A stretch of 64,000 nucleotides of DNA from Isoperla grammatica (taxonomy: Eukaryota; Arthropoda; Insecta; Plecoptera; Perlodidae), in assembly GCA_945910005.1 (NCBI GenBank), contig OX246742.1, positions 48,014,211 through 48,078,210 of the forward strand. Reading direction: 5' to 3'. The notes under the pieces are model-generated. The model was not told the DNA's origin, did not search any database, and saw only the letters and a list, made by a program, of their open reading frames with translations. The position numbers and the translations under genes were made by a program. Numbering within the stretch: position 1 is the first letter of the stretch; each line of letters begins with the position of its first letter. This document shows positions 10,081 to 21,164 of this stretch, in pieces.

Positions 10081-12696
10081 CTGACGGGAAGCTACGACTC
10101 TAAGCTACATCAAGCGGTGGCCAAGCGGTTGGGCTACCTAGACGAGACGCGGCTGCCGATGAATCCGAATCCGCGACCCCAGCCGGTCGCTACCGGACTG
10201 ACCTTTCCGGGCTGGAAGGTGTTGGCAGGCGTGGAGACATTTGCGAACCTCCGTGCGGCTGTTCGGTCACTGCTGGATAGCGACAGGTGAGCGGTGGCAA
10301 GCCTGTCCAATCTCCAGCTCTGTTGCAAACTAACAACCATACTGTTGGTGTAGAATGTTGTCATTGGATCAAACAGCTTACCTTTATGTAAGATGATGAA
10401 TTTCAGACTTGAATGTAAACATTGAAGACGCATAATACAAATTTAATTATTACAACAAAGTTTGTTTTAAATGTGCCTTCAATCTTCTTCTTATGCCAAC
10501 AATTTACTTATGCCTGACAACCAGAGCAGGCCAGATCAAGAAGCTAATTTGTATTGGATAGCAAGAAAAATGAATGGCTGAAAAGTCATCATCGCATAAG
10601 AAGAAAAAAACAAAACAATTGACATATTTGGTCATCATGTGTTTTCGCGTTTCCCAGTAGAGATCGGATTCTTTTTCTGCCTCCGCCATATCTTCTAGCA
10701 TATAGGGCTATCTTGAAGTGCCGGGCATCTACGTAGGTTCTGTTGCAAATAGTGTCAATGTTTACTTCCAACTCTTAACATTCGACATCTTGCACGAAGG
10801 TAAGCTGGTCCTATCCCCACATACGACTATTCCAGCAACATAACCTGACTATACTTTAATATCTATATCCTGCGTTGTCTCACATAGCTTTATCTTTACA
10901 GAGTGGAGACCTGGCTCAATCCTTGGCAAATTGAACACAGATTTACAAATCCTATGCAACTTGATGGCCTGATTCCAGCATTCAGAGAGTAAGTTTATAT
11001 ATTTTTAGGTTATATTTAAAATACACAACTTTGAAAGGGTGCTGTGTAAATGTTATTTTAAAAAATTTGCTGTTGCTAAATTTAGTATTTTGTTCAGTTT
11101 CCTGTTTTTAAACAGAAGTTTGATTCCATTTATGTGTGTCGAGTGTCTGCTAGGCAGGGAAAATGTAGGCCTATTGCACATCATCGAAAGAGGGCCGGAT
11201 GAAAACTGATCGAGAAAGACTGCCACCACCCAGTTCCGGCTTTCAACTGGCCAGGACGCCCTGCAGCATCACCTAAACCGTTTAAACATCACTAACAAAC
11301 CGGCAATGTGCAAATTGTGTCGCTCTGAACATCGCTTTAGCATACCTGCCAACTTGTACGTTTTTTCCGTACAATTCTTCCGATTGTACGATTCAAGTAG
11401 GCTATAAAAGTGTACGAATTTTTAGATTTCCGCGTTTTTTTTTTTAAATTTCCCACCAAAACTTGAAAAATAATGCTACGAGCGCATTCTGTGAGCGTTA
11501 CCTGAAATTACTCCCGTCTGGTTGTAACCGAGCTCGCGATTGGCTGATGTGGGGGCGGGGTGATGTGACTAAACCAATCATAGATCTTGTCACATCCCGC
11601 GTCGGCCAAGGCAAGTGGTAACCGAAGCCAAGCCAAGCTGCTGCCAAAGTTGTTTTGGAGGCTAACTTACCTGTTGGTTTTGTGCAAAGTGACTTTTTTA
11701 TAGTGTGTGTTTCCGGGGGGGGGGGGGGGGGCAAGCCCCCCGGACCCCACCCTATTTCGTCCCTGCCGCATGCATAGGCTTTTCGGGGACCGATATTCAT
11801 TCCTTTAAGTATTGTACAGATTTTCATATTTCTAGGTTGGCAGGTATGCTTTAGATGTAACACCTTTAAGCTTTCATGACTCCCTGCCCAATAACATGAG
11901 CAGGCCTGAAACGGAAGCCATTTCATATAGAAAAGTTAGACCAAAGAATGGCTGAAAAAGCCATGCCCCATGGCTTTGGAAGGGGGTGGAATTGTAGGGC
12001 CTATAGGTCAATGTATCAATATAATTGGTATTTTGATGGTGACATATTGACACGTTATTTGTGCATAACTACCAAAGAATGGCTGAAAAAGCCATGGGGG
12101 GGGAGGGGGGGTGGAATTGTAGGGCCTATAGGTCAATGTATCAATAAAATTGGTATTTTGATGGTGACATATTGACACGTTATTTGTGCATAACTGTTTG
12201 AGATTTTCTTAGCACACGACACACAAGGAACACTATTAAGTATCTCTCCCTGTGTTACAGCCTGCTGTGTGAGCTGGATGCTCTGGAGCGCTACATGTGG
12301 CAGCACACGGCCAATCACTATTAAGTATCTCTCCCTGTGTTACAGCCTGCTGTGTGAGCTAGACTCTCTGGAGCGCTACATGTGGCAGCACACGGCCAAT
12401 CACTATTAAGTATCTCTCCCTGTGTTACAGCCTGCTGTGTGAGCGCTACATGTGGCAGCACACGGCCAATCACTATTAAGTATCTCTCCCTGTGTTACAG
12501 CCTGCTGTGTGAGCTGGATGCTCTGGAGCGCTACATGTGGCAGCACACGGCCAATGTGTTGTACGCCGAGGGAACGGAAGAGTGGATCGGCACCAACATC
12601 GGCCCGATCAAGGCTCGCCTGTCCGGGACGCTGAAGGACGCAGAGGCCCTCGTAGCTCACGGGGCTCGGGTCAAGGACTACGGCAAGCTCACCTGA
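10005..12696 (+). CDS. C-terminal three exons of an unrecognised conserved protein (partial)
   Basis: Exons 10005-10286, 10902-10988 and 12501-12696 join in phase to 187 residues ending in TGA. The acceptors are cccccag, tttacag and gttacag; the donors are gtgagc and gtaagt. The first base of exon 1 completes a codon from an upstream exon outside the window. The protein starts YDHYAALCELL, has a hydrophobic leucine-rich stretch (LPSLLLCLQVWL), then a proline-rich patch (MNPNPRPQP), and ends GARVKDYGKLT. Codon use is G+C-rich like the other host exons, which supports a real gene. I do not recognise the family and assign no function. Two of the three exon heads are amplified in tandem (see repeats). 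A strong donor-like site (gag|gtaaga, 12711-12713) follows the stop, so a 3' UTR intron is possible. Confidence 0.75.
10345..10850. repeat. Inverted pair of dispersed repeat ends in an intron
   Basis: A segment at about 10358-10420 (cagcttacctttatgtaag...) recurs as a diverged inverted copy at about 10757-10815 (...gcacgaaggtaagctg). The same family occurs at 21575-21690, 23440-23560 and, as a near-perfect palindrome, at 60284-60573. The pair encloses a LINE 3'-end scrap at 10515-10615 and lies wholly between exons 10005-10286 and 10902-10988. The identity of the family is uncertain; see the 60.3-kb entry. Confidence 0.55.
10515..10615 (+). mobile_element. Non-LTR retrotransposon 3'-end fragment
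   Basis: The stretch gagcaggccaga ... tattggatagcaaga ... aatggctgaaaagtcat ... aagaagaaaaaaac matches the 3' end of the copies at 11190-11965 and 35955-36140, including the A-rich tail. It is degenerate and non-coding here. Confidence 0.6.
11190..11965 (+). mobile_element. Non-LTR retrotransposon C-terminus, split by a nested DNA transposon
   Basis: Before the nested insertion, 11218-11340 reads with frame breaks as the end of a LINE ORF2: TQFRLSTGQDALQHHLNRL, then CKLCRSEHRF, the Cys-rich tail typical of jockey/CR1-like reverse transcriptase proteins. The element resumes after 11848 with the conserved 3' sequence (ctccctgcccaata...agcaggcc...gaatggctgaaaaagccat). The copy at 35955-36140 shows the same junction uninterrupted, so 11341-11848 is a later insertion. 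The copy is 5'-truncated and non-functional. Confidence 0.65.
11341..11848. mobile_element. 508-bp nonautonomous DNA transposon, nested in a LINE
   Basis: It has terminal inverted repeats catacctgccaac (11341-11353) and gttggcaggtatg (11836-11848). The flanking direct repeat ctttag (11335-11340 and 11849-11854) fits a target-site duplication. The inside holds cttgtacgttttttccgtac near the left end and a G18-C palindromic block at 11716-11740. No transposase is encoded. The superfamily is not assigned; a 6-bp duplication is unusual for the common families. Confidence 0.7.
11940..12195 (+). repeat. 131-bp tandem duplication (two copies)
   Basis: The block starting accaaagaatggctgaaaaa and ending gtgcataact occurs at 11940-12070 and again at 12071-12195. 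The second copy has an expanded G tract (ggggggggaggggggg). It starts in the LINE 3' tail and stops just before the repeated exon junction. Confidence 0.85.
12232..12515 (+). repeat. 85-bp tandem copies of the last exon's acceptor junction (x4)
   Basis: Acceptor AGs at 12259-12260, 12344-12345, 12429-12430 and 12499-12500 are each preceded by cactattaagtatctctccc and tgtgttacag. Each is followed by the head of the final exon (LLCELDALERYMWQHTAN). Copies 1 and 2 are 85 bp. Copy 3 is 70 bp because 15 bp (ctggatgctctggag) are deleted. Only the fourth continues into unique coding sequence. Read from any upstream acceptor, the frame ends at H-Y-TAA in the next intron-tail copy. Confidence 0.95.
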
Positions 12697-12713
12697 ACAT
12701 GTCTCGAGAGGTA

Positions 12714-14161
12714 AGAGTTGACTGGCAGTAAAGCCACTTGCTACCGTACAAAATCTTGACCCTACAGGAGAAAATGTCGGCGTCTCCTACGGTTACCGAG
12801 CATCATTGCTTTCGGAAAGGTTACTTTGAAAATATGGATGCAATCGAGTTCGAAAATATGGATGTAATCGAGTTTCACTAACGAGTTTAATTAGGGATGC
12901 TGACACTTAAGTTTTTGCTTAAATTAATAAAAATTTGAAAACCATTGTTCACGCCCCCCACCCAGTTAACGTGCTGGGCAAACGTGAAGCTCTGGGCAAA
13001 AAAGTTTAGTCCTTGTTGATTTCGATGGCAAATGATTCATATGTTCCTCAACGTCGGTGGCTGGGCGCGAAGAGTGTCCGCAGGCGCCGCCAGTTGACTA
13101 ATAAAACTAAAGGCACGACTTGTTTGGGTTGACACACAGACGAGCTGGATCGAGTAGGTTTGTTCTGTGGGTGCACTCTTCAAGATTCAATTCTGAAGAT
13201 GGACCGTGCAATCGGCCCGAAACGTCCAGATGTTATTTTCATCAGTGGACGTGGCGATACCCAACAGCCAAGTTTTAATAAATTTTTTACCGTTGTCTCG
13301 AACTTTTAAAACCATCACTTTAACCTCCCGATCGGTTTTCAGTTTTCACCCTTACTAAGAGCTACAGTTACATACTTGTAAAGTGTCTTTGTTTTGCCAT
13401 GATCTCCCTCAAGTTGTACAAGCAAACTGGACTCTATAGTTATTTTGTTCTGGAGTCAGCATTTAATTAGATTAGACTCTGATATCGCTGTATTTCGAGT
13501 TCCTTTTCGACCTAACCTCACTTTCTATGCTTCGTGCTTTTGACTTCCAGATTTTTATGCAGAAGGGTTATGACTTATGATGGTTTCTAAGTTCTCTATT
13601 CTATGTTGTTTTTCATTTAAAGATAGGTCATCTGTACCTTTTAGCAGTGCTCGCCGTAGTCTGGTCTTGTCCTCTGTCTCGGTCTGGAGCCAAGGCCAGC
13701 CTTCTCCCTGGCAATTTTGTCTGTGACTTCGAAAATCTTGATCAGACGCGCGGCCAAATCAGTTTATTCCCTTTAGCTTCTAGGCCCAATTCACTGAGTT
13801 TAAATCTAATTCCAGTGATCCAACTTTTTATTTTCGCGTACCTTCACTTACGTCCAACGGTCAGCACCTCCTTCCTCGCCATCTTCCGGACTCCTGTTTG
13901 TTTGTTGTTGCCATAGGATTAAAACATGGTAGGATAGCTGGTTGATGGTCATCGGCCTAGCCTGGGCCTGCCACCTGACGTGGTCGTCCGGTGGTATCCT
14001 TCACTTGTGTGGGATGTTTGGCCTAAAAGAGGTTATATATTACTATTAGGGATGTCATAGGGTAGGAAAATCCTTATCCGGTTCTAGACCTTCCAAGAAT
14101 CGGGTTTCATGAATCCTGAAAGCCTAAATAAATAAAAATAAATAAATTCACATTTAGAGTC
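12714..14161. other. Gene-free stretch downstream of the first gene
   Basis: No credible exon was seen. A possible polyadenylation signal, aataaa, lies near 12926. At 13195-13290 the words gaagatggaccgtgcaatcg and gaaacgtccagatg resemble the motif found after the stop of some Penelope-like and non-LTR elements; this is weak. The rest is AT-rich or repeat-like. Confidence 0.5.
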
Positions 14162-14664
14162 TAGGGGAGAGGGGGGCACATTGGTACAGTTCAAAAGATT
14201 TACATTTTGTATGTACTTGGAAATTTTATTAAGTACTGAAACTTTTGTAGGCCTATAATATACTTTAGACTTTCCTGCATCATTCTAAAATATGCTTTCC
14301 ATAGAATGATTAAGCTATACATATAAGTTTTTAATAAGAAAAAAAAGTGAGAAACTGGGGCACATTGGTACAATGCATGGGCCACACTGGTACCACAGAT
14401 ACAATACAACATTGGTACAATACATTACTAATACTAAATAATACTATTGAAAAATTGCAATCTATAACTTTCCCATAACATAATACGTAGGGTAATGCAA
14501 ATATTAGTAGGTCCAAGGAAATGATAACTTTGCTATAACACTGGACACAAAGGTGTTCGCCGCAGCTGCAATGCTAAAATTGCGGACTGTCCAGAATTAT
14601 AGCGAAGCCATCTATTACAGTAGGGCTAGTTGGTTTAGGTATGAAGTGATAATTAAAGTTAAAT

Positions 14665-15279
14665 TTAGGCACGTTCAAAAACTGCGGTAATAGCTTTGGC
14701 AAAAACATAACGGACTCTTTGTCCACTTGTCGTTAGAGTAGGTTGGGGTAAAATTGACACAATTTGATCAATTGTTACAAAAGAGACGTCTTCATCGTCT
14801 GCGCTGAAGACTTTCTTTGTCTTGTCAAGACATTGTAATGCCATGACCATGACGCAAACATCGATATTATCCTCGCCTTGTTCAGGGGCGCGCTGGACGA
14901 TGCACACATATGTGTATGTCAAGGTATTTCAGTTACCACCTTTAAATTCAACTAACACGAATGACCCTTGCGTAATGCTCTTTTCCGACACGGACACTTC
15001 CGAACAATTGTCATCCGAGTCACTGCTATCAGCCAAATCATCAGCCAAATCATCATCTATCTCAGAGTTGGAGGTTTCCTCAGATTTTGATTTTTTCGAT
15101 GGGATCAGCTTCCGAGGTTTCAGACGACGCTCCAATGATTTTTTTTTCAAGGCTTCTCGAGCTGTGGTTTCTTGCTCTATTCGATTTTTTTCTGGAGTAT
15201 CTGTCAGAATTCTAGATTTTCCCTTCTTGCGTCCCTTCCTTTTTGTCTGACGAGGCTGGGCTTTCTGGAACGGTCTCAC
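14665..15279 (-). pseudogene. Frameshifted C-terminal extension of the 14-kb transposase
   Basis: Downstream of the transposase stop, the minus strand stays open in another frame. It first gives a basic segment (TKRKGRKKGKSRI), then an acidic-serine stretch (DDDLADDLADSSDSDDN), then FVLVEFKGGN. A single TGA at 14929-14931 interrupts the same frame, which continues to about 14665 with TYTYVCIVQ and VSFVTIDQIVSIL. Related transposases often carry a comparable charged linker and small beta-rich tail. One frameshift near 15285 and one stop therefore separate this element from an intact gene. An intron is an alternative, but no good splice sites flank the breaks. Confidence 0.6.
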
Positions 15280-15290
15280 GGACTCTGGAG

Positions 15291-16730
15291 TTATGGTTCT
15301 TGATGTGATGGGACTGCAGCATTTGGCGATTGTGCTTCTTCGTTAGACCTACTCTGCGATTGCGGAAGTGGAGCCGGGTCATCTGTGGCGATGGACTGCA
15401 ACTGAGTGGCTGGATTAGGTCGATCGGTGACATATGACGACATAAAATCATCTTCAGTAAAAATAAGACGATTAATAGGCCAAACGCCTGTCTTTTCAAA
15501 CGAGCTTAAAATATTTTTTAAACTGAAAGCAGAGGTAAATGCAAGGGATGCTAGTTTGCACACATCGTAGATCGAAATGGTTTTCCCCGCGTTAGCAGCC
15601 ATTGCCAACCAGCTGTTATACTGCACCTTGCAGTAGCCTTTGAAAGGGCCATACAGCCCAACGTCTAACGGTTGTAATCTGTGAGTGCAATGTGGCGGGA
15701 AAGTAACAAACACGATTCCATTCTCCCTACAGTACAGGATCACTTCGAGAGTTGCATGTGACTCATGGTTGTCAAGCAAGATCATTATTGGAGACTGTTT
15801 TGTACATTTGGTGTGCTTTTGAATGTGCTTAACAGTCTCCAAAAATGTGGTTCCATTCATCCAACCACTAGGATTAGCCAAGCCACAGCTTCCTGTAATT
15901 GCACCATTTAACATGGTATCTTTAAACCGCTTACGTGGGAAGACAAATACAGGAGGCAATGCTGCTCCAGTGGCGCTCACAATGGCACACATTGTGACAA
16001 GCTCACCACGCTCAGCAGAAACAGCTTGCCCCACTTGTTTTGCGCCCTTCTTCGCAACCACGTTTGGAGCTTGCATGACCGTTGTCACGCCGGTCTCATC
16101 CAGATTGAAGATCCTGTCTGCAGTGATTTTATACTTTGTAACGGCATTCTCATAGTTATCAAAGAATGAGTTAACATTCGCAGCGTTGAAACTAGTCGCT
16201 CGGGACAAGCTAGTGTTCTCCGGCTTACGCAGGCTTAATTCTGGGTGCCGTTTCATAAAACACTTCATCCAATCCAATCCTGCCATACTATTATCGGCCC
16301 ATGACTTGGGAAAATTAATGTCCAGTTTTACGGCATATGTGAATACAAATTCTCGTATCTGAGCGTATGTCATGCCATACTGAATTGATGAACTGTTCAT
16401 CAAATATTCTGACAGCATGGTCTCCTCAGACACGCTAAAAACTTGTCGTGCCGTGTATTTTGATTGAAATTTATAAATTTGAGGCTGAACGTTGAATTCA
16501 ACCTCTACCGTTGCCTGCACAACCTCGTCGTCTTCTAGAGTCGAATTAACGATCTTCGGTATTGCACCACGAAATTTCAGGATTCGATTTTGTAGTGTCA
16601 TAGTTTTGACGCCATACATTAATGCAGCTTCGCGAACAGACTTTTTGTTGTTGAGCACTTCGTTCATAGCATTAGCTATATCGGTTTCTGAAACAGTTGT
16701 CTCCTTTTTTCTTTTATAGGTGCGCACCAT
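15291..16730 (-). CDS. Pogo/jerky-like DDE transposase
   Basis: An open frame of 479 residues. The N-terminal helix-turn-helix (about residues 16-52, with SVREAALMYGVKTMTLQNRI) is of the psq/CENP-B type that binds the terminal repeats. Residues 150-170 hold a second DNA-binding segment (GLDWMKCFMKRHPELSLRKP). The DDE_1 catalytic core has D211 (FNLDETGV), D320 (ILLDNHESH) and D356 (LQPLDVGLYGPFK), with the usual GWMN segment between. All three acids are present, so catalysis is plausible. The frame closes just before a Lys/Ser-acidic C-terminal extension that continues in other frames (next entry), so the protein is probably slightly truncated. The start is the first Met, followed by a basic RTYKRKK stretch. 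Confidence 0.92.
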   Translation of the reverse strand: MVRTYKRKKETTVSETDIANAMNEVLNNKKSVREAALMYGVKTMTLQNRILKFRGAIPKIVNSTLEDDEVVQATVEVEFNVQPQIYKFQSKYTARQVFSVSEETMLSEYLMNSSSIQYGMTYAQIREFVFTYAVKLDINFPKSWADNSMAGLDWMKCFMKRHPELSLRKPENTSLSRATSFNAANVNSFFDNYENAVTKYKITADRIFNLDETGVTTVMQAPNVVAKKGAKQVGQAVSAERGELVTMCAIVSATGAALPPVFVFPRKRFKDTMLNGAITGSCGLANPSGWMNGTTFLETVKHIQKHTKCTKQSPIMILLDNHESHATLEVILYCRENGIVFVTFPPHCTHRLQPLDVGLYGPFKGYCKVQYNSWLAMAANAGKTISIYDVCKLASLAFTSAFSLKNILSSFEKTGVWPINRLIFTEDDFMSSYVTDRPNPATQLQSIATDDPAPLPQSQSRSNEEAQSPNAAVPSHQEP

Positions 16731-17287
16731 GTTGATTCCTAAAAATATAAAAAATGGAGTTAGTAGGCAACAGCCAAGTAGGTAGGCCTACTATTATTTA
16801 CACATTATATCCTAGGCTATTTTATTTTCATAGTCGAAGTGAATAAAGATCTATCCATCGATCTATCAGCCAACCACTGTGTACCAATGTGCCCCAACAG
16901 CAATGTACCAATGTGCCCCTTAAGCCATTGGATGACTAAAACACATTTTACATTTTTTAGGTTAAGGCTGGCATTTTTAGATAAAAACACATGTTACAAT
17001 CAATATCTGTTGCATTTTATATAATCATTACATAATTACCACTAGTTTTTATATGTAACTAATATTCTTAGGCAAAAGAAGTGCATAACTTACTTTTATA
17101 GCTCCAAAACGTGAAAATGCTGCTAATTCTTCATTTCTGCAAGCAGGAAGCTGAAATTTTCACAGCTGATGCATAGTACCACAGCCTTCTATTGCAGCTT
17201 GGAGTAAAAACTGTACATACAAAACTGGCGGGAAATTTAAATGTGTACCAATGTGCCCCGTGTACCAATGTGCCCCCCTCTCCCCTA

Positions 17288-19090
17288 CCCACTCAGTAAC
17301 TAAACTGATTTTCAGTGGGGGACTTTAATTTAAAGTGACTAAACCAACCCTGTAGGCTTCGAACACCATCGACGAGTGAGCGATAACCAATCAAAGATCG
17401 ATATTTCAAATACGAAACATATTAATCAGTGATTGGACAGTGCGAACACCTGCGACAAGTGCGTCGGCCACATCTGACAGCTGTTGCCTGGCATGGGGGG
17501 GAAGCTGAACGTGAAGTTCTTTTCGTGGGCGGAAATTTTCGTGCGGATTTGGCTACGAGTTAAAAATAATCGTATTTTTTGTTAGATGGAAGTAAATTCG
17601 TTGTTATTTCGCATTGCAATTACTATTTCGGTGTTATTCTTCATTATTGCCGTTTTACGGTGTTATTTCGCGATTCGATTTTGCTATTTTTGAGTTCAGA
17701 ACACCTTAATTTGTACTCATTTTAAATAAAAACGAAATCCAAGCAATTTCGCGTTATTTTGAATCGCGAATGTCTCCCAGGTCTCGAATAATTACATATA
17801 CCCCTACATGGTAATTTTCTTTGACTCTACTTTTAAAATTATGCAAGGGATAGTGTTTATTCCTCTTGTTATAATAGGCCTAGTTACTTTTAGTGGTTAG
17901 GCTTAATCCAATGGATTATTTAGGATAAGTTGATACACCTTGTGAGATAAGTTATACATTAGCTTGAAAAATATAGATTCCCAATTATAAAATTGGCTAT
18001 TACATTTACAGATAGCCAAGGCTAGATGCCACCTACAACATTATATTACTTTGCCGATGCGAAACTCTTCCCTTCTGATGTTGCTCTGCTCTCTGGGATT
18101 TGTTTTATATTGGTGGGGTCGTAAGTTCAAAATTGGATCAATCTTTGCTCTCTATTTGTGGTGGGGTTATTAATGAATCCCCCAGCCCCTATTTTTGCAT
18201 TGTCACCTTTCCTGTGCTCGGAGTACTTTGTTATATTCGTACTCGCATCTAAAACTAGAAAAACACTGTTTTGCCATGTTGAAATGATTGAGTTAAAACT
18301 CTTCCCCCAGTTGAGCCCCCCAAGGTTTGCACTTGGATCACTATCTACTCGTGCGGAACAGAGTTGAATCTGGTTATTCCTCTCTCGTTGGGTTTTCAGC
18401 ATCTCTGTAAATGTGGAGTTAACTGTGTCGTAGTACACATGACTGACTTTGTTGTGTACCAGGATTCACTGGTAGAGCTAGTTCTATAGATAAAGCTTGC
18501 TGGGAGCGCAACTCACTATTTATGTGAATTCGTACAATAAGGATCGATGCAATGTCTGAGGATGCTGGATTTCAAGGTGTGAATTAACTAGACTTGGTTC
18601 AAACAACAATAAGGAACCGTATTTTATTAAGTTAGACAATAGACATTCATCCTACCGTGGCAAAGACGTGGCGTGCCGGTCAGGGTCTATCTGGCCCTCT
18701 AATCCACTTACTAAGGAGTCACACTACCTTGGCTTTCACCCCGTCCGTACGTCCCTCATAAATCTTGCATCGTGACTCCTTGCTTCCTTCCTCGGGGATA
18801 GTCCTCCACGTGTCCCATGGTTTGCCGGTCGCTCTCGGCCCGTTTCGCCACCCCGAGTCTCCCCACTTTTAACCCCTTTTAACCCACCTCAACCGTATCA
18901 TGTCACCTTCCCTCCTTCTACCCCCTCTTTAACTTGTGCTAGCTGCTCATGTCTCTATAATCACCTATCAACCTTCATGGTTCGTTCGACCCCTCACTCA
19001 AGCCAAAACGCAAGAGTGGGGCTCAGACCAAACTGCTATCAAAAATCCAACTTGGGCCTCCCAAAACCCCTGACACAGCAAAGTACCAAA
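17288..19090. other. Gene-free stretch
   Basis: No exon with splice sites and coding character was found on either strand. 17.5-17.8 kb is rich in short ttatttcg-type words. 18.1-18.45 kb contains cgttgggttttcagcatctc and tgtggagttaac, which also occur in the repeat family at 19.4-20.6 kb, so it is probably old transposon sequence. 18.6-19.0 kb is more G+C-rich but has stops in all frames. Confidence 0.5.
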
Positions 19091-19414
19091 TTATTATTGT
19101 GATCATTATGCATGTGTCAGTATTCTAATGTTAGTACTGTTGTCGTAGATTGATGATTTCACAATAGCCAGCTCGGCACCTACCTGATTGTGATCAAAAC
19201 AGATAGTTGTTTACCCATGTCACAATCATGTAGAATAAAAAACGAAAGTGAAGGAATCCAGTATGAAAATGAACTCCAATTTTCACACTATAATATGCGG
19301 CAACAGTTTCCATTATTGGGTATTATAGCAATTGTAATACAAATTTGCCGCAACCGGAGATCAAACTCTGATCCTCTGGCTCTAATACAAAGGTCAGTTT
19401 TAAGGTGGATACCT

Positions 19415-20650
19415 TCCACCCTGCAAACTCGCTGAATGTCAGAATTATCGGCAGCCACAACGTTATCACATCGACCTTCCTCCCCAGAACCCACTACCCC
19501 TATCTGGAGCAGTCTTCCCTTGAATCTGAAAACCCATCTTAAAACCCCACTACTACGTTCCTCCCCTACTCACATACGAGTAAAACTCACAGGGATCTGA
19601 ATTGGATTAACATAAATGAGACGTGAATCTCGTTGGGACTTCAACATCTCTGTGAATGTGGAGTTAACCGTGTGGTCTCCCCTTCATACCTAACGAGCTT
19701 GCAGGGTGTTCCGCCCTGCAAGCTCACTAAATGCCGGAATTGACGGCAGCCACAACTCACAAGGTTATCACATCGACCTTCCTCCCCAGAACCCACTACC
19801 CCTATCTGGAGCAGTCTTCCCTTGAATCTGTACTGCAACCAAATACACCATATTGTTTGTAACCCCACTACTACGTTCCTCCCCTACTCACATACGAGTA
19901 AAACTCACAGGGAACTAAATTGGATTAACATAAATGAGACGTGAATCTCGTTGGGACTTCAACATCTCTGTGAATGTGGAGTTCACAGTGTGGTCTCCCC
20001 CTTCATACCTAACGAGCTTTGCTGCTGTGTTTCACCATCAGCCTGTCGGACACACTATTTAAGACGTCAACATTTATCCAAGATGATTTTAAAATAACAT
20101 ACTCAAGAGGAAAACTGTGACCAAATAGCAACATATATATATATATCCTATTATTTCTATTTATAAAATGTTCATCAATCTCTTCATCTTCATAACTACT
20201 ACTGTGCTAGATGTTGCGTCTTCATGAAGAAGTTTGGAAACTTCTTTAGCCAAGCGATTTCCTTTTGCACAACATTAAAACCCATTCTCGTACAGCTTGC
20301 AGGGTGTTCCGCCCTGCAAGCTCACTAAATGCCGGAATTGACGGCAGCCTCAAGGTTATCACATCGACCTTCCTCCCCAGAACCCACTACCCCTATCTGG
20401 AGCAGTCTTCCCTTGAATCTGTACTGCAACCAAATACACCATATTGTCTTTAACCCCACTACTACGTTCCTCCCCTACTCACATACGAGTAAAACTCACA
20501 GGGAACTGAATTGGATTAAGATAAATGAGATGTGAATCTCACGTTGGGACTTCAACATCTCTGTAATGTATAAGTACAGTTATTGAGTTGAGAAGCTACG
20601 CTAACCGTGTCGTCTCCCCTCGTACCTTAACGAGCGTCACTGCTGTGTTT
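19415..20650. repeat. Three copies of a dispersed/tandem repeat of about 300 bp
   Basis: Blocks at about 19418-19690, 19702-20025 and 20293-20645 share ctgcaagctcactaaatgcc, atcacatcgaccttcctccc and cagaacccactacccctatc, followed by cgttgggacttcaacatctc. The copies differ by deletions and are separated by unrelated AT-rich DNA at 20030-20290. Short coding-like pieces (HYPYLEQSSLES) suggest a retroelement tail, but I cannot name it. Confidence 0.7.
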
Positions 20651-20734
20651 CACCTGAGTGACCACGTCCACCATCTTTAGTTCTTCTTCTCTTCGACATG
20701 CTCCAAGCTGTCAAGTGGCATGATGGGAATATAG

Positions 20735-20940
20735 AGTTCTCTATTACTCTGTTAAATTCTCAATTGGAACGACGTAGAGTTCTCCATTATTTTGTTAAAA
20801 GACACTTTGAGAATGATGTAAAGTTCTCCATTACTTTGTTAAAATGCACTTTGAGAGAATTACGTAGAATTATCCATTACTTTTTTAAAAGGCACTTTGA
20901 AAATGACTTCTTCTGAGTTCTCCATCACTTTGTTAAAAAA
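20735..20940 (+). repeat. Short degenerate minisatellite
   Basis: Four to five diverged units of roughly 55 bp contain gagttctccattactttgtt followed by aaaa and a cactttgagaatga variant. They have no coding significance that I can see. Confidence 0.7.
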
Positions 20941-21164
20941 ACAGAATTGGTATAAATGTAGAGCACTCATGTGGCGTCGTTTTGTAAAGAATGTTTGTTG
21001 TGCGTTGCACAAGCCGTAGCGTACTCACGTGAGGACTATCTACCTTTTGGTGTAGTAATTGCTGAAATCCACATTTTCTTCACTTCCTTTTTGCCCTTTT
21101 GGTGGGACATGGGTGTGACATACTTTTCTGGGTACTTAACTTATCCTGCTCCAAATAATGTGCG

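Larger units (their letters stand above)
14164..17285 (-). mobile_element. Complete pogo/jerky-type DNA transposon, 3122 bp
   Basis: A perfect 25-bp terminal inverted repeat bounds it: 14164-14188 begins ggggagaggggggcacattg, and 17261-17285 is its exact reverse complement. TA flanks both ends (14162-14163 and 17286-17287), the classic Tc1/mariner-pogo target duplication. The core word gcacattggtac recurs several times just inside both ends (about 14359-14425, 16884-16920 and 17244-17256), forming subterminal repeats likely bound by transposase. It carries one nearly intact transposase on the minus strand. Perfect ends and a long open frame suggest recent activity. Confidence 0.93.

Noticed and set aside
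11498..11926. 142-codon minus-strand ORF with a run of prolines
   Set aside because: It reads across the poly-G tract of the nonautonomous transposon and into the LINE tail.
13647..13916. 89-codon plus-strand ORF
   Set aside because: Hydrophobic, low-complexity composition, no family resemblance, no splice context.
14822..15250. 142-codon plus-strand ORF
   Set aside because: Antisense of the acidic/basic C-terminal extension of the pogo-type transposase.
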